Origin: Candidatus Omnitrophota bacterium
Lineage (GTDB): Bacteria; Hinthialibacterota; Hinthialibacteria; Hinthialibacterales; Hinthialibacteraceae
Direction: 5' to 3'
Assembly: GCA_040755155.1 (NCBI GenBank)
Contig: JBFMBP010000164.1
Coordinates: forward strand, 7,567 to 40,301
Length of the DNA stretch: 32,735 nucleotides
The translations under genes and the position numbers were made by a program. This document shows, piece by piece, positions 1 to 7,275 of the stretch. Within the stretch, counting starts at the first letter, position 1; each line of letters begins with the position of its first letter. The notes below the pieces were generated by a model, which worked only from the letters and a program-made list of their open reading frames with translations, was not told the DNA's origin and made no database searches.

Positions 1-33
1 GGTCGTCAGCGCACTCTGTCAACCCCCTCTGTA

Positions 34-54
34 TCTCCCCCATCTTGGGGGAGA
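34..54. other. 8-bp hairpin downstream of the C45 hydrolase gene
   Basis: A perfect inverted repeat, TCTCCCCC at 34-41 and GGGGGAGA at 47-54, with a 5-nt loop, lies 27 nt beyond the stop codon of the minus-strand hydrolase gene. On the minus strand the run of five T comes before the hairpin rather than after it, so it is not a textbook intrinsic terminator in that direction. It may still end transcription or be a small dispersed palindrome. Confidence 0.4.
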
Positions 55-80
55 AAAAGCATTCTAATACCGGATGAACC

Positions 81-1325
81 TCAATTGTTTTGTTTCTCCA
101 ATTTGTAATGATAATACGTTTGGTTGCACGCCGGTTCGCCTTCGCTGCTGGCGTTGGCTACCCACGCTTCCAGCGTGGCGGGATGGAAAATGGCGTTGTG
201 CAAATTTCCCTTCATGGAAACCGGCCGCTTGATGAGTTCCATTAAAACCTTCTCGTCCACTTTGCCGTATTGGCTTTCCAAGCGTTCGCAGAAGGCCAGG
301 TAGCGGTCTTCGCCAGACATGATCACGCTGTCGGGGGGCGGCGTATTGAGCATGGCTTCCAGTTTTCCTTCCGCCGATTGGATCAACGTTTGCCATTTGT
401 TCGTCTTGAGTTGAAATCCCTTGACCACCGTGCGGTTGCCCCCGCTGTCTTCGGCGGGCGCGGGAGGAATATTCAATAGCGAGTAGTTTTCGCCCGGCTT
501 GATGAAATGAATCTGCTTCGGCGTGGCGTAGACGCCCCGCGCGTCAGGAATTTTGGAGTCGGAAATGACGTAGAAATATTCGCAAGTGCGCGGCGAGTCT
601 TTGTAAATCCGCAGCGCTTCTTCTAGCGTCGACGCACGCTCCAGCGCATCGCGCATCAACAAGGTCATCGGAACGCCATCCCAATGGCCTTGGCCGCCGC
701 CGCCCATCTCGCCGATGGCGATCTGCTTTTCGTTCATGCCGGTGACGGAGCCGAGGTTGCCCGCGTAACTGACGTTCATGAAAGCGTTGCATCCGTCCGG
801 TTCGACGATCATCAGAACGGCGTTATCTTGTAGCCCCGCGTTGGTCATATAATCCAGAATGCGCACATGGTAGAGGCTGGCGTCATGCGTCGCTTTGCCC
901 ATCAGGGCGATGCCGCTGCAATGGAAAGCTTCCGGGAACAGGTTGCCTGCTAGAATTTCTTCGTACGTCAGTCCCGAACCTTCCGCCAGGCCTTTCATCT
1001 CCTCGATGAACCGTTCGGGAATATGCGGCAATAGGCGGCTGTGCATTCCACCCCGCAGCATTTTATACATCTGGTATTCTTTGCTCTTGCCTTCTTCGCC
1101 CTGATTGTCCGTGATGTTCTTCATATTGCGGACGACGAAATCCTTGAGCAGCTTTCCGTGCTGATAACCTAGCTCATGAGGAGTTCCCTTCAGGTGCAGA
1201 ACCAATTGCCCCTCAACGCGCTCCAGATAGCCTTTGCCTTCCCGCGCTACGATCTCGCCCTGAGCCAATGGACAAAGGAGCGCCATCAAAAATGCAAATA
1301 AAATAGCCCGTCTTACTGTTTTCAT
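81..1325 (-). CDS. Secreted C45-family (acyl-CoA:6-APA acyltransferase-like) Ntn hydrolase
   Basis: Member of the C45 / acyl-CoA:6-aminopenicillanic acid acyltransferase-like group of N-terminal-nucleophile hydrolases, which cleave or transfer amide-linked acyl groups; the substrate here is unknown. The N-terminus is a signal peptide (KTVRRAILFAFLMALLCPLA). The family hallmark is a self-processing Cys, here in FHCSGIALMG (Cys138 counted from a TTG two codons upstream), followed by YHVRILDYM and the GxxGSVTGMNEKQIAIGEMGG core. Length (about 414 aa) fits the family. I prefer the ATG at 1325 over the upstream TTG at 1331, because a GAGG lies 7 nt before this ATG. A small palindrome (ACTCTC/GAGAGT, 1348-1364) sits just upstream and could be an operator. 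The gene follows the beta-helix gene but is separated from it by an intrinsic terminator, so it is probably transcribed on its own. Confidence 0.8.
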   Translation of the reverse strand: MKTVRRAILFAFLMALLCPLAQGEIVAREGKGYLERVEGQLVLHLKGTPHELGYQHGKLLKDFVVRNMKNITDNQGEEGKSKEYQMYKMLRGGMHSRLLPHIPERFIEEMKGLAEGSGLTYEEILAGNLFPEAFHCSGIALMGKATHDASLYHVRILDYMTNAGLQDNAVLMIVEPDGCNAFMNVSYAGNLGSVTGMNEKQIAIGEMGGGGQGHWDGVPMTLLMRDALERASTLEEALRIYKDSPRTCEYFYVISDSKIPDARGVYATPKQIHFIKPGENYSLLNIPPAPAEDSGGNRTVVKGFQLKTNKWQTLIQSAEGKLEAMLNTPPPDSVIMSGEDRYLAFCERLESQYGKVDEKVLMELIKRPVSMKGNLHNAIFHPATLEAWVANASSEGEPACNQTYYHYKLEKQNN

Positions 1326-1376
1326 AATCAAACCTCATTTTTTATTTACTCTCGCTGTGAGAGTATATAGTATTCG

Positions 1377-1413
1377 AAAAAAAGGGCATACGGACGATTA
1401 CCCCCGTATGCCC
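1377..1413 (-). terminator. Rho-independent terminator of the beta-helix gene
   Basis: A perfect 10-bp stem (GGGCATACGG at 1384-1393 with CCGTATGCCC at 1404-1413) is followed, on the minus strand, by seven T residues (complement of 1377-1383). It begins 36 nt beyond the stop codon of the beta-helix gene, the right place and polarity for an intrinsic terminator. Confidence 0.85.
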
Positions 1414-1449
1414 CTTCTCTCTCTTCAAACCTGTTATTTTCTTTGAATC

Positions 1450-2931
1450 CTATTGCAGCATCCAGCCTTCGACAACCGACGCCAATCCCTTCGAACCGAG
1501 ATAGGTTCCGTCTTTACCCGCCGTCGCCGCTTTCGAACCGGCTTTCAAATGAAAATCGCCGTTGCCGGGATCGACGTATTGGGGATCTACGTTCAATAGG
1601 TTGCTGGAGGCGATGAATTCCACATCGTCTCCCAATTGGGAATGTTCCGCGAAGATGTCGCAGTAATCGATTTTATATTCGGAAATGGCGCCCGCCATGT
1701 TGAGAACGCCGTCGTAATCCACGACGATGCAATTGGTCATCGTCAAGTTGATGACATCCTTGGGCTGATCTGTCGTCGACAATCCTACGCCCGCAAACGA
1801 TTTATATAAATCGCAATGATCGAAGATCGCCGTCGATGAACGTCCGCTGGAAGAAGCGCGGAAAAACATGTTGGGACCGGAAGTGCCGGCGATGACGGTG
1901 TGGTTTACGCTTAAGAGTCCCGTCTCCATGCTGATTCCGTGATGTCCGGGTTCTTTTCCGCAATTGAGAATCATGCAGCTTTCGATGAGTCCTGTGGGCG
2001 TCCCTTGAGCATCGTTCTCTTCTAGTTCGTTATCCTCCAACTGAACGCCATGCTCGCTGCAATTCTCGATCACGCAGTTGTTCAAAGTGATGCTGCCATC
2101 CCCGGCATTGACGCCTATGCCGATGTTATCGTGAATATGGCAATTCATGGCTAAAACGGCGCCATCGTCAATCTCTATGCCGTTGCTGTTGCCCGTAAAT
2201 TCGCAATCGACGAGCGTCGATTCCGGCGCAGGAACGGGAACGCCTAAATCCAAGGGCAGATCGGCGCTGGCGAAGGCGTAAGGATATCCCGAAATCTTGC
2301 ATCGCTCCGCTTTAAAACCTATAGCGTCTATGGACTTGCCTTGCATGAAACTGACAACGTCCATCGGCGAAACTACCATTCCCACGAAATCGCCCGCCGT
2401 TTCTGCGCCCGGTCCGACCAACTCGCAATCCGTTACAGTAACGTAGGAACTGATGATCGTGAGAGAGATGGCGATGCCGAGATTGTTCACCGCCGTACCC
2501 GTTTGTACGATCTTCAACCCTTGCAGCGTTACGTTATCGCCGTAAATAAAAAATCCTAATTGGTCGTTCGCCCCGAAATCGGCGCCCAATGATGCCAGCG
2601 ATCCCGTCCGGTTGGAATTGTTGGCGAGATTGATCACTACCTCTTCGTCATTGGCCGCTATAAGAGTCAATTTGTTTTTCTTCAACGGAGGCATATTGAT
2701 ATGGCCGATGTTGGGGTCTTCGTTGTAGGTTCCGCCGCGAATCACGATCGTATCGCCCTCTTGCGCTGCATCGATGGCCGATTGAATTGTGGCGTATCCA
2801 GTCGAACCGTCTTTATTGACCGTCAGTGTGGCGGAATAAGCGGCTCCTCCAGTGATGAGCAGAGAGAGAAAAGCCATTCCCAAACCAAGCGTTGTTCTAT
2901 TTACGAGCTTAATTTTCGATATTTCCATCAT
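1450..2931 (-). CDS. Secreted right-handed parallel beta-helix repeat protein
   Basis: Exported protein of 493 aa with a signal peptide (hydrophobic GLGMAFLSLLITGGAAYSA, residues about 16-34). The mature start, LTVNKDGSTGYATIQSAIDAAQEGDTI, is the standard opening of pectate-lyase-like / NosD-like right-handed beta-helix proteins. The body repeats short strands with Asn and Cys ladders (for example DCEFTGNSNGIEIDDGA, NCVIENCSEHGVQLEDN), as in solenoid folds. The end (NVDPQYVDPGNGDFHLKAGSKA) is the usual closing of this class in environmental bacteria. Catalytic residues of a true polysaccharide lyase are not evident, so binding or processing of surface polysaccharide is only a guess. AAAGGA lies 7 nt before the first of two adjacent ATG codons, supporting this start. 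Confidence 0.8.
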   Translation of the reverse strand: MMEISKIKLVNRTTLGLGMAFLSLLITGGAAYSATLTVNKDGSTGYATIQSAIDAAQEGDTIVIRGGTYNEDPNIGHINMPPLKKNKLTLIAANDEEVVINLANNSNRTGSLASLGADFGANDQLGFFIYGDNVTLQGLKIVQTGTAVNNLGIAISLTIISSYVTVTDCELVGPGAETAGDFVGMVVSPMDVVSFMQGKSIDAIGFKAERCKISGYPYAFASADLPLDLGVPVPAPESTLVDCEFTGNSNGIEIDDGAVLAMNCHIHDNIGIGVNAGDGSITLNNCVIENCSEHGVQLEDNELEENDAQGTPTGLIESCMILNCGKEPGHHGISMETGLLSVNHTVIAGTSGPNMFFRASSSGRSSTAIFDHCDLYKSFAGVGLSTTDQPKDVINLTMTNCIVVDYDGVLNMAGAISEYKIDYCDIFAEHSQLGDDVEFIASSNLLNVDPQYVDPGNGDFHLKAGSKAATAGKDGTYLGSKGLASVVEGWMLQ

Positions 2932-3103
2932 CTTAATATCCTTTCCACTTCATAAATGAGTATAAACGAAACCATCAAACGATTGCATTTTGATGAATTA
3001 CTGCAGCGGAGTCAATAGAGTCTTTTATATAAAGCTGTAAAATCTTTGTTAGGAGCAATCTATTCTGTGAGACTGTGGGACTTTGGGACTTTGGGATTGT
3101 ATT

Positions 3104-3164
3104 GTCCCAGTCTCCTTGTCTCCCAGTCTCGCAGTCTCCCAGTCTCCCAGTCTCCCAGTCTCCA
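3104..3164. repeat. Octamer tandem repeat (AGTCTCCC)n
   Basis: About seven near-perfect copies of AGTCTCCC, with one variant (AGTCTCGC), lie between the beta-helix gene and tRNA-Leu. They are preceded by related irregular copies on the other strand sense (GACTTTGGGACTTTGGGA, 3079-3100), so the whole tract can fold back. Such GGGAGACT arrays are familiar from cyanobacteria and several candidate phyla. Apparent open frames through it are low-complexity artefacts. It is not a CRISPR: the unit is too short and there are no spacers. Confidence 0.8.
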
Positions 3165-3214
3165 TATCTTCCTCTCTTTTTTTGCGCGCTTGGGCTTGTC
3201 TGTTCCGCGATTTA

Positions 3215-3243
3215 TTGACACAATTCATCCTCGAAAATAGAAT
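3215..3243 (+). promoter_or_regulatory. Sigma-70-type promoter of tRNA-Leu
   Basis: TTGACA (3215-3220), a 17-bp spacer and TAGAAT (3238-3243) match the housekeeping consensus at 11 of 12 positions. The expected start point, about 3250, lies 15 nt before the tRNA. Confidence 0.75.
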
Positions 3244-3264
3244 AGTAAGAGTAAAAACGTTTAT

Positions 3265-3347
<83 letters not shown>

Positions 3348-3638
3348 TTTATTTTTTAATGGTCAAACGATAAATGGCCGATTTCATTGTCAAGAAAACG
3401 CTTGCAGGCGCCAAGGACGCAAATCCACTTGACAAATAGAAATAAATCTTTTAAATGTTCAGTCTCCGTTAGAATTTAAAAAATTCGGGAGATTTTATTA
3501 CGCCAAGTTTCCTCTCCCGAAGAGGAATTATGGCGCGCCGCCATTCCTCCAAAGATAGAGGAAGGCATATGGGCGCGATAAAGAAGCGTAAACGAAAAGT
3601 AGATAATATAATATTCCAATCGGTATCGAGGTTTTTCT

Positions 3639-3731
3639 ATGCCATCGGGTAAAAAGCGGAAACGAGCGAAAATCGCCACTCACAAACGGAAAAAGAAGCG
3701 GCGTCTCAATCGTCATAAAAATAAGAAATAA
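3639..3731 (+). CDS. 30-aa AURKAIP1/COX24-domain basic ribosome-associated protein
   Basis: A very short gene encoding 30 residues. It starts MPSGKKRKR, continues AKIATHKRKKK and ends NRHKNKK; more than half the residues are Lys or Arg. The sequence closely resembles the small AURKAIP1/COX24-domain proteins I know from Bacteroidetes-like genomes, related to the mitochondrial ribosomal protein mS38 and to actinobacterial bS22. The expected role is a ribosome-bound peptide. GAGG (3628-3631) lies 7 nt before the ATG, an ideal ribosome binding site. It sits between tRNA-Leu and spoVG on the same strand, in a translation-related neighbourhood. A TATAAT (3607-3612) lies 27 nt upstream of the ATG but has no convincing -35. 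The gene is easily missed by length cut-offs. Confidence 0.8.
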   Translation: MPSGKKRKRAKIATHKRKKKRRLNRHKNKK

Positions 3732-3752
3732 AGCCGAATCTCCCGGATTGAA

Positions 3753-3780
3753 TTGCCATCGATGATAATCGGCGTATAAT
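3753..3780 (+). promoter_or_regulatory. Probable sigma-70 promoter of spoVG
   Basis: TTGCCA (3753-3758), a 16-bp spacer and a perfect TATAAT (3775-3780). The implied transcript would start about 48 nt before the spoVG ATG. Confidence 0.55.
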
Positions 3781-3834
3781 TAAGTTGCTAGGGCCTGTCT
3801 ATTGGCCTGAACCTCACTTCGTAAGGCGCGAGCG

Positions 3835-4125
3835 ATGGAAATTACGGAAGTTAAAGTTTATCCAGTCCGGAAGCCGGATGACAAACTGAAAGCGTTTGTC
3901 ACCATCATCCTTGACGATTGCTTCGTTATCCGAGACCTAAAAGTCATCAATGGGAACTCCGGCCTTTTTGTGGCTATGCCAAGCCGCAAAAAGGCTGATG
4001 GAACCTATGCGGATATCGCTCACCCTCTCAATTCCGAGATGCGGCAGCAGATGGAAGAGATCGTCATCGGCGAATATAACAAGATCATGGAATTGGAAGG
4101 CGGAGAGACGGCGCCTCCCGAATAG
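3835..4125 (+). CDS. spoVG: SpoVG family nucleic-acid-binding regulator
   Basis: A 96-aa SpoVG protein, full length for the family. The diagnostic opening MEITEVKVYPVRKPDDKLKAF, the FVIRDLKVINGNSGLFVAMPSRK core and the segment DIAHPLNSEMRQQ are all present. SpoVG proteins are small site-specific DNA/RNA-binding regulators, first described in Bacillus sporulation but widespread in non-spore-formers such as spirochaetes and other phyla; sporulation should not be inferred here. A GAGCG just before the ATG and AAGGCGCGAG upstream serve as a weak ribosome binding site. A good promoter lies upstream, and murI converges from the other strand. Confidence 0.93.
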   Translation: MEITEVKVYPVRKPDDKLKAFVTIILDDCFVIRDLKVINGNSGLFVAMPSRKKADGTYADIAHPLNSEMRQQMEEIVIGEYNKIMELEGGETAPPE

Positions 4126-4230
4126 ATATATGGGCGCGTTGATCTATCCGCTAGCAGCTCCTCCTTTCGATCAGCCTCAATATGAAGTGGCGAGCAACGC
4201 TTCGTTTTGAGCCTGTCTTATGGGGATTCG

Positions 4231-4266
4231 TCAAGGGCTGAAGAACTTTGTCCTTGCCGCCCCTAG
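4231..4266. repeat. Dispersed CAAGGGC hairpin repeat, copy A (degenerate)
   Basis: TCAAGGGCTGAAGAACTTTG followed by TCCTTGCCGCCCC aligns with the repeat at 8468, 15465 and 20339. This is the most diverged copy: the right arm reads GTCCTTG instead of GCCCTTG. It sits between the convergent ends of spoVG and murI. Confidence 0.6.
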
Positions 4267-4289
4267 GAAATTGGAAGGCGTTATAACGT

Positions 4290-4330
4290 ATGGTTCGAAT
4301 CCCGGTTGTTACGGCAAGGGTTCGAACCAT
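4290..4330. other. Perfect 10-bp inverted repeat spanning the murI stop codon
   Basis: ATGGTTCGAA (4290-4299) and TTCGAACCAT (4321-4330) are exact reverse complements separated by 21 nt. The right arm lies within the last codons of murI and the stop falls in the loop. It could be part of a terminator, but no T-tract follows, so its role is uncertain. Confidence 0.45.
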
Positions 4331-5208
4331 TGAATCGCATCGGCGAAGATTTTTCCCCGAAAACGGCGCACTTCCTGGACGATGGCGAAGAAATCGGAAG
4401 GCGCTTCCACAAACGAGACATCCCCCTTTCCGCATATTCTGCGGTGCAATTTCTCGAATCCCGCGATATCGTCCGAGGCGTAAAACAAATCCTTATAGGT
4501 TTTCCTGGGCGAAAACAGGTTATTTTCCTTCAGAATCGCTTCCACTTCCCGGCTGACTTCTTCCGCCGAATTGATCAACGTCACATTCCCTCCCATCGCT
4601 TGGCGAATTATGCCCTCCAGCAGTGGAAAATGGGTGCAACCCAGAATTAAGACATCTACGTTTTCTCCACGCAACGGCGTCAAATAGCGCTTGGCCGTCT
4701 CCAAGGTGATGGGATCGTCCACCCACCCTTCTTCCGCGAGAGGCACAAATAGAGGGCAAGGGGCGGCGGCGATATGCAACGATCGATCTAGTTCCAGCAG
4801 TTTTTTTTGATAAGCGCCGCTGTTTATTGTGCTTTTAGTTCCGATGACGCCGATCCGTCCATTCTTCGTTGCCCTCAACGCCGCTCTTACGCCTGGCTCC
4901 ACCACGCCGATCGCCGGGCCGGGGAAGGCGTTGCGTATCTCCTCCAGCGCTACCGACGACGCCGTATTGCAGGCGACGATGACAATCTTGGAATCGTGGC
5001 TATGCAAGAAGCGGGTGATTTCCACGCTGTATCGCTTTACAGTTTCCGCCGATTTGGTTCCATAGGGTACGCGCGCCGTATCTCCAAAATAACAAAGGGT
5101 TTCTTGGGGCATGCGGCGGCTGATTTCCTTTACGACCGTCAAACCGCCAATTCCCGAATCGAAAATTCCAATGGGTTTATTTTTAGCTGGGCATTCGTTT
5201 TTATTCAT
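4309..5208 (-). CDS. murI: Glutamate racemase
   Basis: MurI converts L-glutamate to the D-glutamate of the peptidoglycan stem peptide, in the cytoplasm. The two-base catalytic machinery is complete: IGIFDSGIGGLTV with the conserved Asp-Ser near residue 17, FGDTARVPYG, the first catalytic cysteine in VACNTAS (Cys80) and the second in LGCTHFPLL (Cys191). At 299 aa it is slightly longer than typical enzymes (about 265-285) because of an extra C-terminal tail of about 40 residues (SPRKTYKDLFYASDDIAGF onward), which is seen in some families. It is transcribed away from the large AT-rich intergenic region. A GGAAA about 7 nt upstream serves as a weak ribosome binding site. Confidence 0.95.
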   Translation of the reverse strand: MNKNECPAKNKPIGIFDSGIGGLTVVKEISRRMPQETLCYFGDTARVPYGTKSAETVKRYSVEITRFLHSHDSKIVIVACNTASSVALEEIRNAFPGPAIGVVEPGVRAALRATKNGRIGVIGTKSTINSGAYQKKLLELDRSLHIAAAPCPLFVPLAEEGWVDDPITLETAKRYLTPLRGENVDVLILGCTHFPLLEGIIRQAMGGNVTLINSAEEVSREVEAILKENNLFSPRKTYKDLFYASDDIAGFEKLHRRICGKGDVSFVEAPSDFFAIVQEVRRFRGKIFADAIQWFEPLP

Positions 5209-6061
5209 TCAAGTTTCCAATTTTCCGCTTTAAAATGGATGGCTTCCTAAATACATTTTTATATTTGTGAATAAAATCGATCACGTTAGGAAAAATTTAT
5301 CATTATATCGATTCAATCTAAACACGGAACTTATCGAATCCTAAATCGCTTGCCATTATAGACCATAAAGTTTTTCTGGTACAAGTTTATATTTTTTAGG
5401 TAGTTATCTGATTTACTCTATTGATGTCCCCTAGAAAAGATAGCCAAAATCATTCCAAATCCCATTCTTCGATTCCTTTCAATCTTCCTAGGCCAATTCT
5501 CTTAACCGCCTGTGGATAAAATGTGAGTGTTTTGAATAGAAAACGTGAATTCCTTGTTCGAATATTTGATTTTTGAAAGATATACGGCAAAGAATTCTCA
5601 TTGAACATAATATCGATTTATCAAAAAATCTATCCTTGATCCATCGAATCGATTGGCGTTGGAATTCGTTATCTTGTGAATAGAACGCGGAGAGCCTCTT
5701 CGTAAGTCGAAAGATGGGGCATAGTTAAAAATCAGAAATAAATACTAAATATTGTGGATAACCTGTGTACATATACAATATATAGTCGAATATGAGGGCT
5801 ACGCTTCGCATTAAACCTACCCAAAGGCTCTATTCTTTAGCCCTATAATAATGCAAGGTATTAGCAGGATTAATTTGGCTTGACTCGTCTTATAAAAATG
5901 TGAACTATTTATTATCTCATGTGAAATTTATATTGAAATCTTTAAGCCTTCTAATCTTATATAAAAATTAAATTGAGATATTCTAGCGTTGTAAAGCGTT
6001 ATTATTGATATTACCATTATTTTAAATAAGTCACGGCCGTTTTTCTTTCAAGGGAACTTTT
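5209..6061. other. 850-bp AT-rich non-coding region, oriC-like candidate
   Basis: No protein-coding frame or structured RNA is evident in this 853-bp stretch between the divergent murI and sigma-factor genes. It is clearly richer in A+T than its surroundings. It contains three 9-mers matching the DnaA box TTATNCACA on the complement (listed separately), plus a one-mismatch copy TGTGAATAG at 5675-5683. AT-rich runs suitable for unwinding lie at both ends (5340-5420 and 5890-6040). Flanking genes diverge from it. It may be a replication origin, or simply a long regulatory region for the sigma-factor operon; dnaA and dnaN are not in the window. Confidence 0.4.
5266..5761 (-). other. Cluster of DnaA-box consensus 9-mers
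   Basis: TGTGAATAA at 5266-5274, TGTGGATAA at 5511-5519 and TGTGGATAA at 5753-5761 each match the complement of TTATNCACA. All are in the same orientation and about 243 bp apart. By chance about one such 9-mer would be expected in the entire 32-kb window counting both strands, so three within 500 bp is an enrichment. I saw no other exact copies while reading the window. Confidence 0.55.
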
Positions 6062-6691
6062 ATGGCCGATTTTTCGACGAATTTTTCGAACATCAAATCA
6101 GCGGAATCAACCGCAGGCAAAAGCGAAGAAGACCGCCGTCTTATTATGTTGTGCCAGGATGGCGATTGCGCCGCTTTCGAGCGCCTCTATCGCCGTTACG
6201 CCAAGGATGTATTCAACATGGCGTTGCGGATGGTGGGTTCGTCTGAAATTGCGGAGGAGGTCGTTCAAGAAACCTTTATCTCGGTATTTCGGGATATTCG
6301 GCGGTTTCAATTTCAATCCGCCTTCACGACGTGGCTCTATCGAATCGCGCTGCGGCGGTCCGCCGATTATTTTCGCAAGCATAAAAAGCGCATTGATAAA
6401 ACGATTTCCATTTTTCAGAACAGTCCCGATGAATCTCCGTTCGAATTCCAGGATGGAAATCCCACTCCCGCCGAAAGGGCGCGAGAAAACGAACGAAGAA
6501 AAGTATTGGAAGATGCCATAGACTCCTTGAGTTTCAAACAAAAAAAAATTGTAATTTTGCGCTATATTCACCATTTAAGTTACGAAGAAATTGCCGATAT
6601 ATTACAATGCAGGCTGGGAACAGTAAAATCTCGCTTGAATCGCGCACATAAATCTCTTGAGCAGGCGCTTAAAATTTGGGATATTTTTTAA
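6062..6691 (+). CDS. ECF-type RNA polymerase sigma factor
   Basis: A 209-aa group IV (extracytoplasmic function) sigma factor. Region 2 runs from about residue 38 to 105: FERLYRRYAKDVFNMALRMVG, the acidic AEEVVQETFISVFRDIRRF that contacts core, and the -10-recognition stretch FTTWLYRIALRRSADYFRKHKK. Region 4 (about 148-200) has the helix-turn-helix LSYEEIADILQCRLGTVKSRLNRA that reads the -35. There is no region 1 or 3, as expected. The N-terminal 25 residues are polar and variable. AAGGGA lies 7 nt before the ATG. It heads a three-gene operon with a membrane anti-sigma-like protein and an RseB-like sensor, so it is probably an envelope-stress sigma factor of the RpoE type held inactive at the membrane. 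Confidence 0.93.
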   Translation: MADFSTNFSNIKSAESTAGKSEEDRRLIMLCQDGDCAAFERLYRRYAKDVFNMALRMVGSSEIAEEVVQETFISVFRDIRRFQFQSAFTTWLYRIALRRSADYFRKHKKRIDKTISIFQNSPDESPFEFQDGNPTPAERARENERRKVLEDAIDSLSFKQKKIVILRYIHHLSYEEIADILQCRLGTVKSRLNRAHKSLEQALKIWDIF

Positions 6692-6741
6692 GTTGGGCGA
6701 TAATGTATTATATGGATTGTCAATGAATTCAATCTGGGTTT

Positions 6742-7275
6742 ATGGAAAAGATTACGCCAATGAATAAAAGATACGATTCCCCCGGATCCGAATCCATGCG
6801 GCTTCTACTGCGACGTTATCTCGAAAACGAAACCTCGCAGCAAGAAACGGAAGACGTGGCGGCGCTTCTTCAACGATCGAATGTATGGCGTAGAGAGCTT
6901 CAACGGATGAAAAATTTCTTGGCGGCGCTGCAAGAGATGCCTCTTTGCGATCCGCCGGAAAACGTTTGGCGATCTATCTCCAGTTCCATCAAGACCATGA
7001 AACCGAAGAGCGTATGGTTTCCCTGGTATTACGCCCATCCCAATTGGGCTTTCGCCGGCCGGGCTATGTCGCTGTTGCTTGCCGTTTCGGCTGGATTGAT
7101 TCTTGTTCTGAATACGCAGTTTTTATCGCCTGGCTATTTGGTAGTTACGGCGGACGATATTAAAGGTTTTGGCCGCGAAGCGGAAACTTACGCGGCGCTT
7201 CACGATCTGAACGGCAATACCCCGCAAACGACGGAAACTCTTGTAGCCTTTTACACTTCCGGCTGGACGGAATGA
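6742..7275 (+). CDS. Putative single-pass membrane anti-sigma factor (RseA-like position)
   Basis: A 177-aa protein with a soluble N-terminal region (about 1-105), one clear transmembrane helix (AMSLLLAVSAGLILVLNTQF, about residues 108-127) and a short extracytoplasmic tail. This is the topology of anti-sigma factors. The N-terminal segment RLLLRRYLENETSQQETEDVAALLQRSNVWRRELQRMKNF resembles an anti-sigma domain that counts residues of a putative zinc-finger family, but it lacks the HxxxCxxC zinc motif. The assignment rests on topology and position: directly after the sigma gene and overlapping the RseB-like gene by 4 nt (ATGA), so the last two are translationally coupled. The start is uncertain: ATG at 6742 or 6760, neither with a strong Shine-Dalgarno. 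Confidence 0.65.
   Translation: MEKITPMNKRYDSPGSESMRLLLRRYLENETSQQETEDVAALLQRSNVWRRELQRMKNFLAALQEMPLCDPPENVWRSISSSIKTMKPKSVWFPWYYAHPNWAFAGRAMSLLLAVSAGLILVLNTQFLSPGYLVVTADDIKGFGREAETYAALHDLNGNTPQTTETLVAFYTSGWTE

Noticed and set aside
3104-3164. CRISPR array
   Set aside because: An 8-bp unit without spacers and no cas genes nearby.
4130-4210. 26-codon frame after spoVG
   Set aside because: No ribosome binding site and no recognisable similarity; lies beside a dispersed repeat.
6046-6061. GGAACTT just before the sigma-factor start as an ECF -35 element
   Set aside because: It is at the Shine-Dalgarno position, immediately before the ATG, too close to serve as this gene's promoter.
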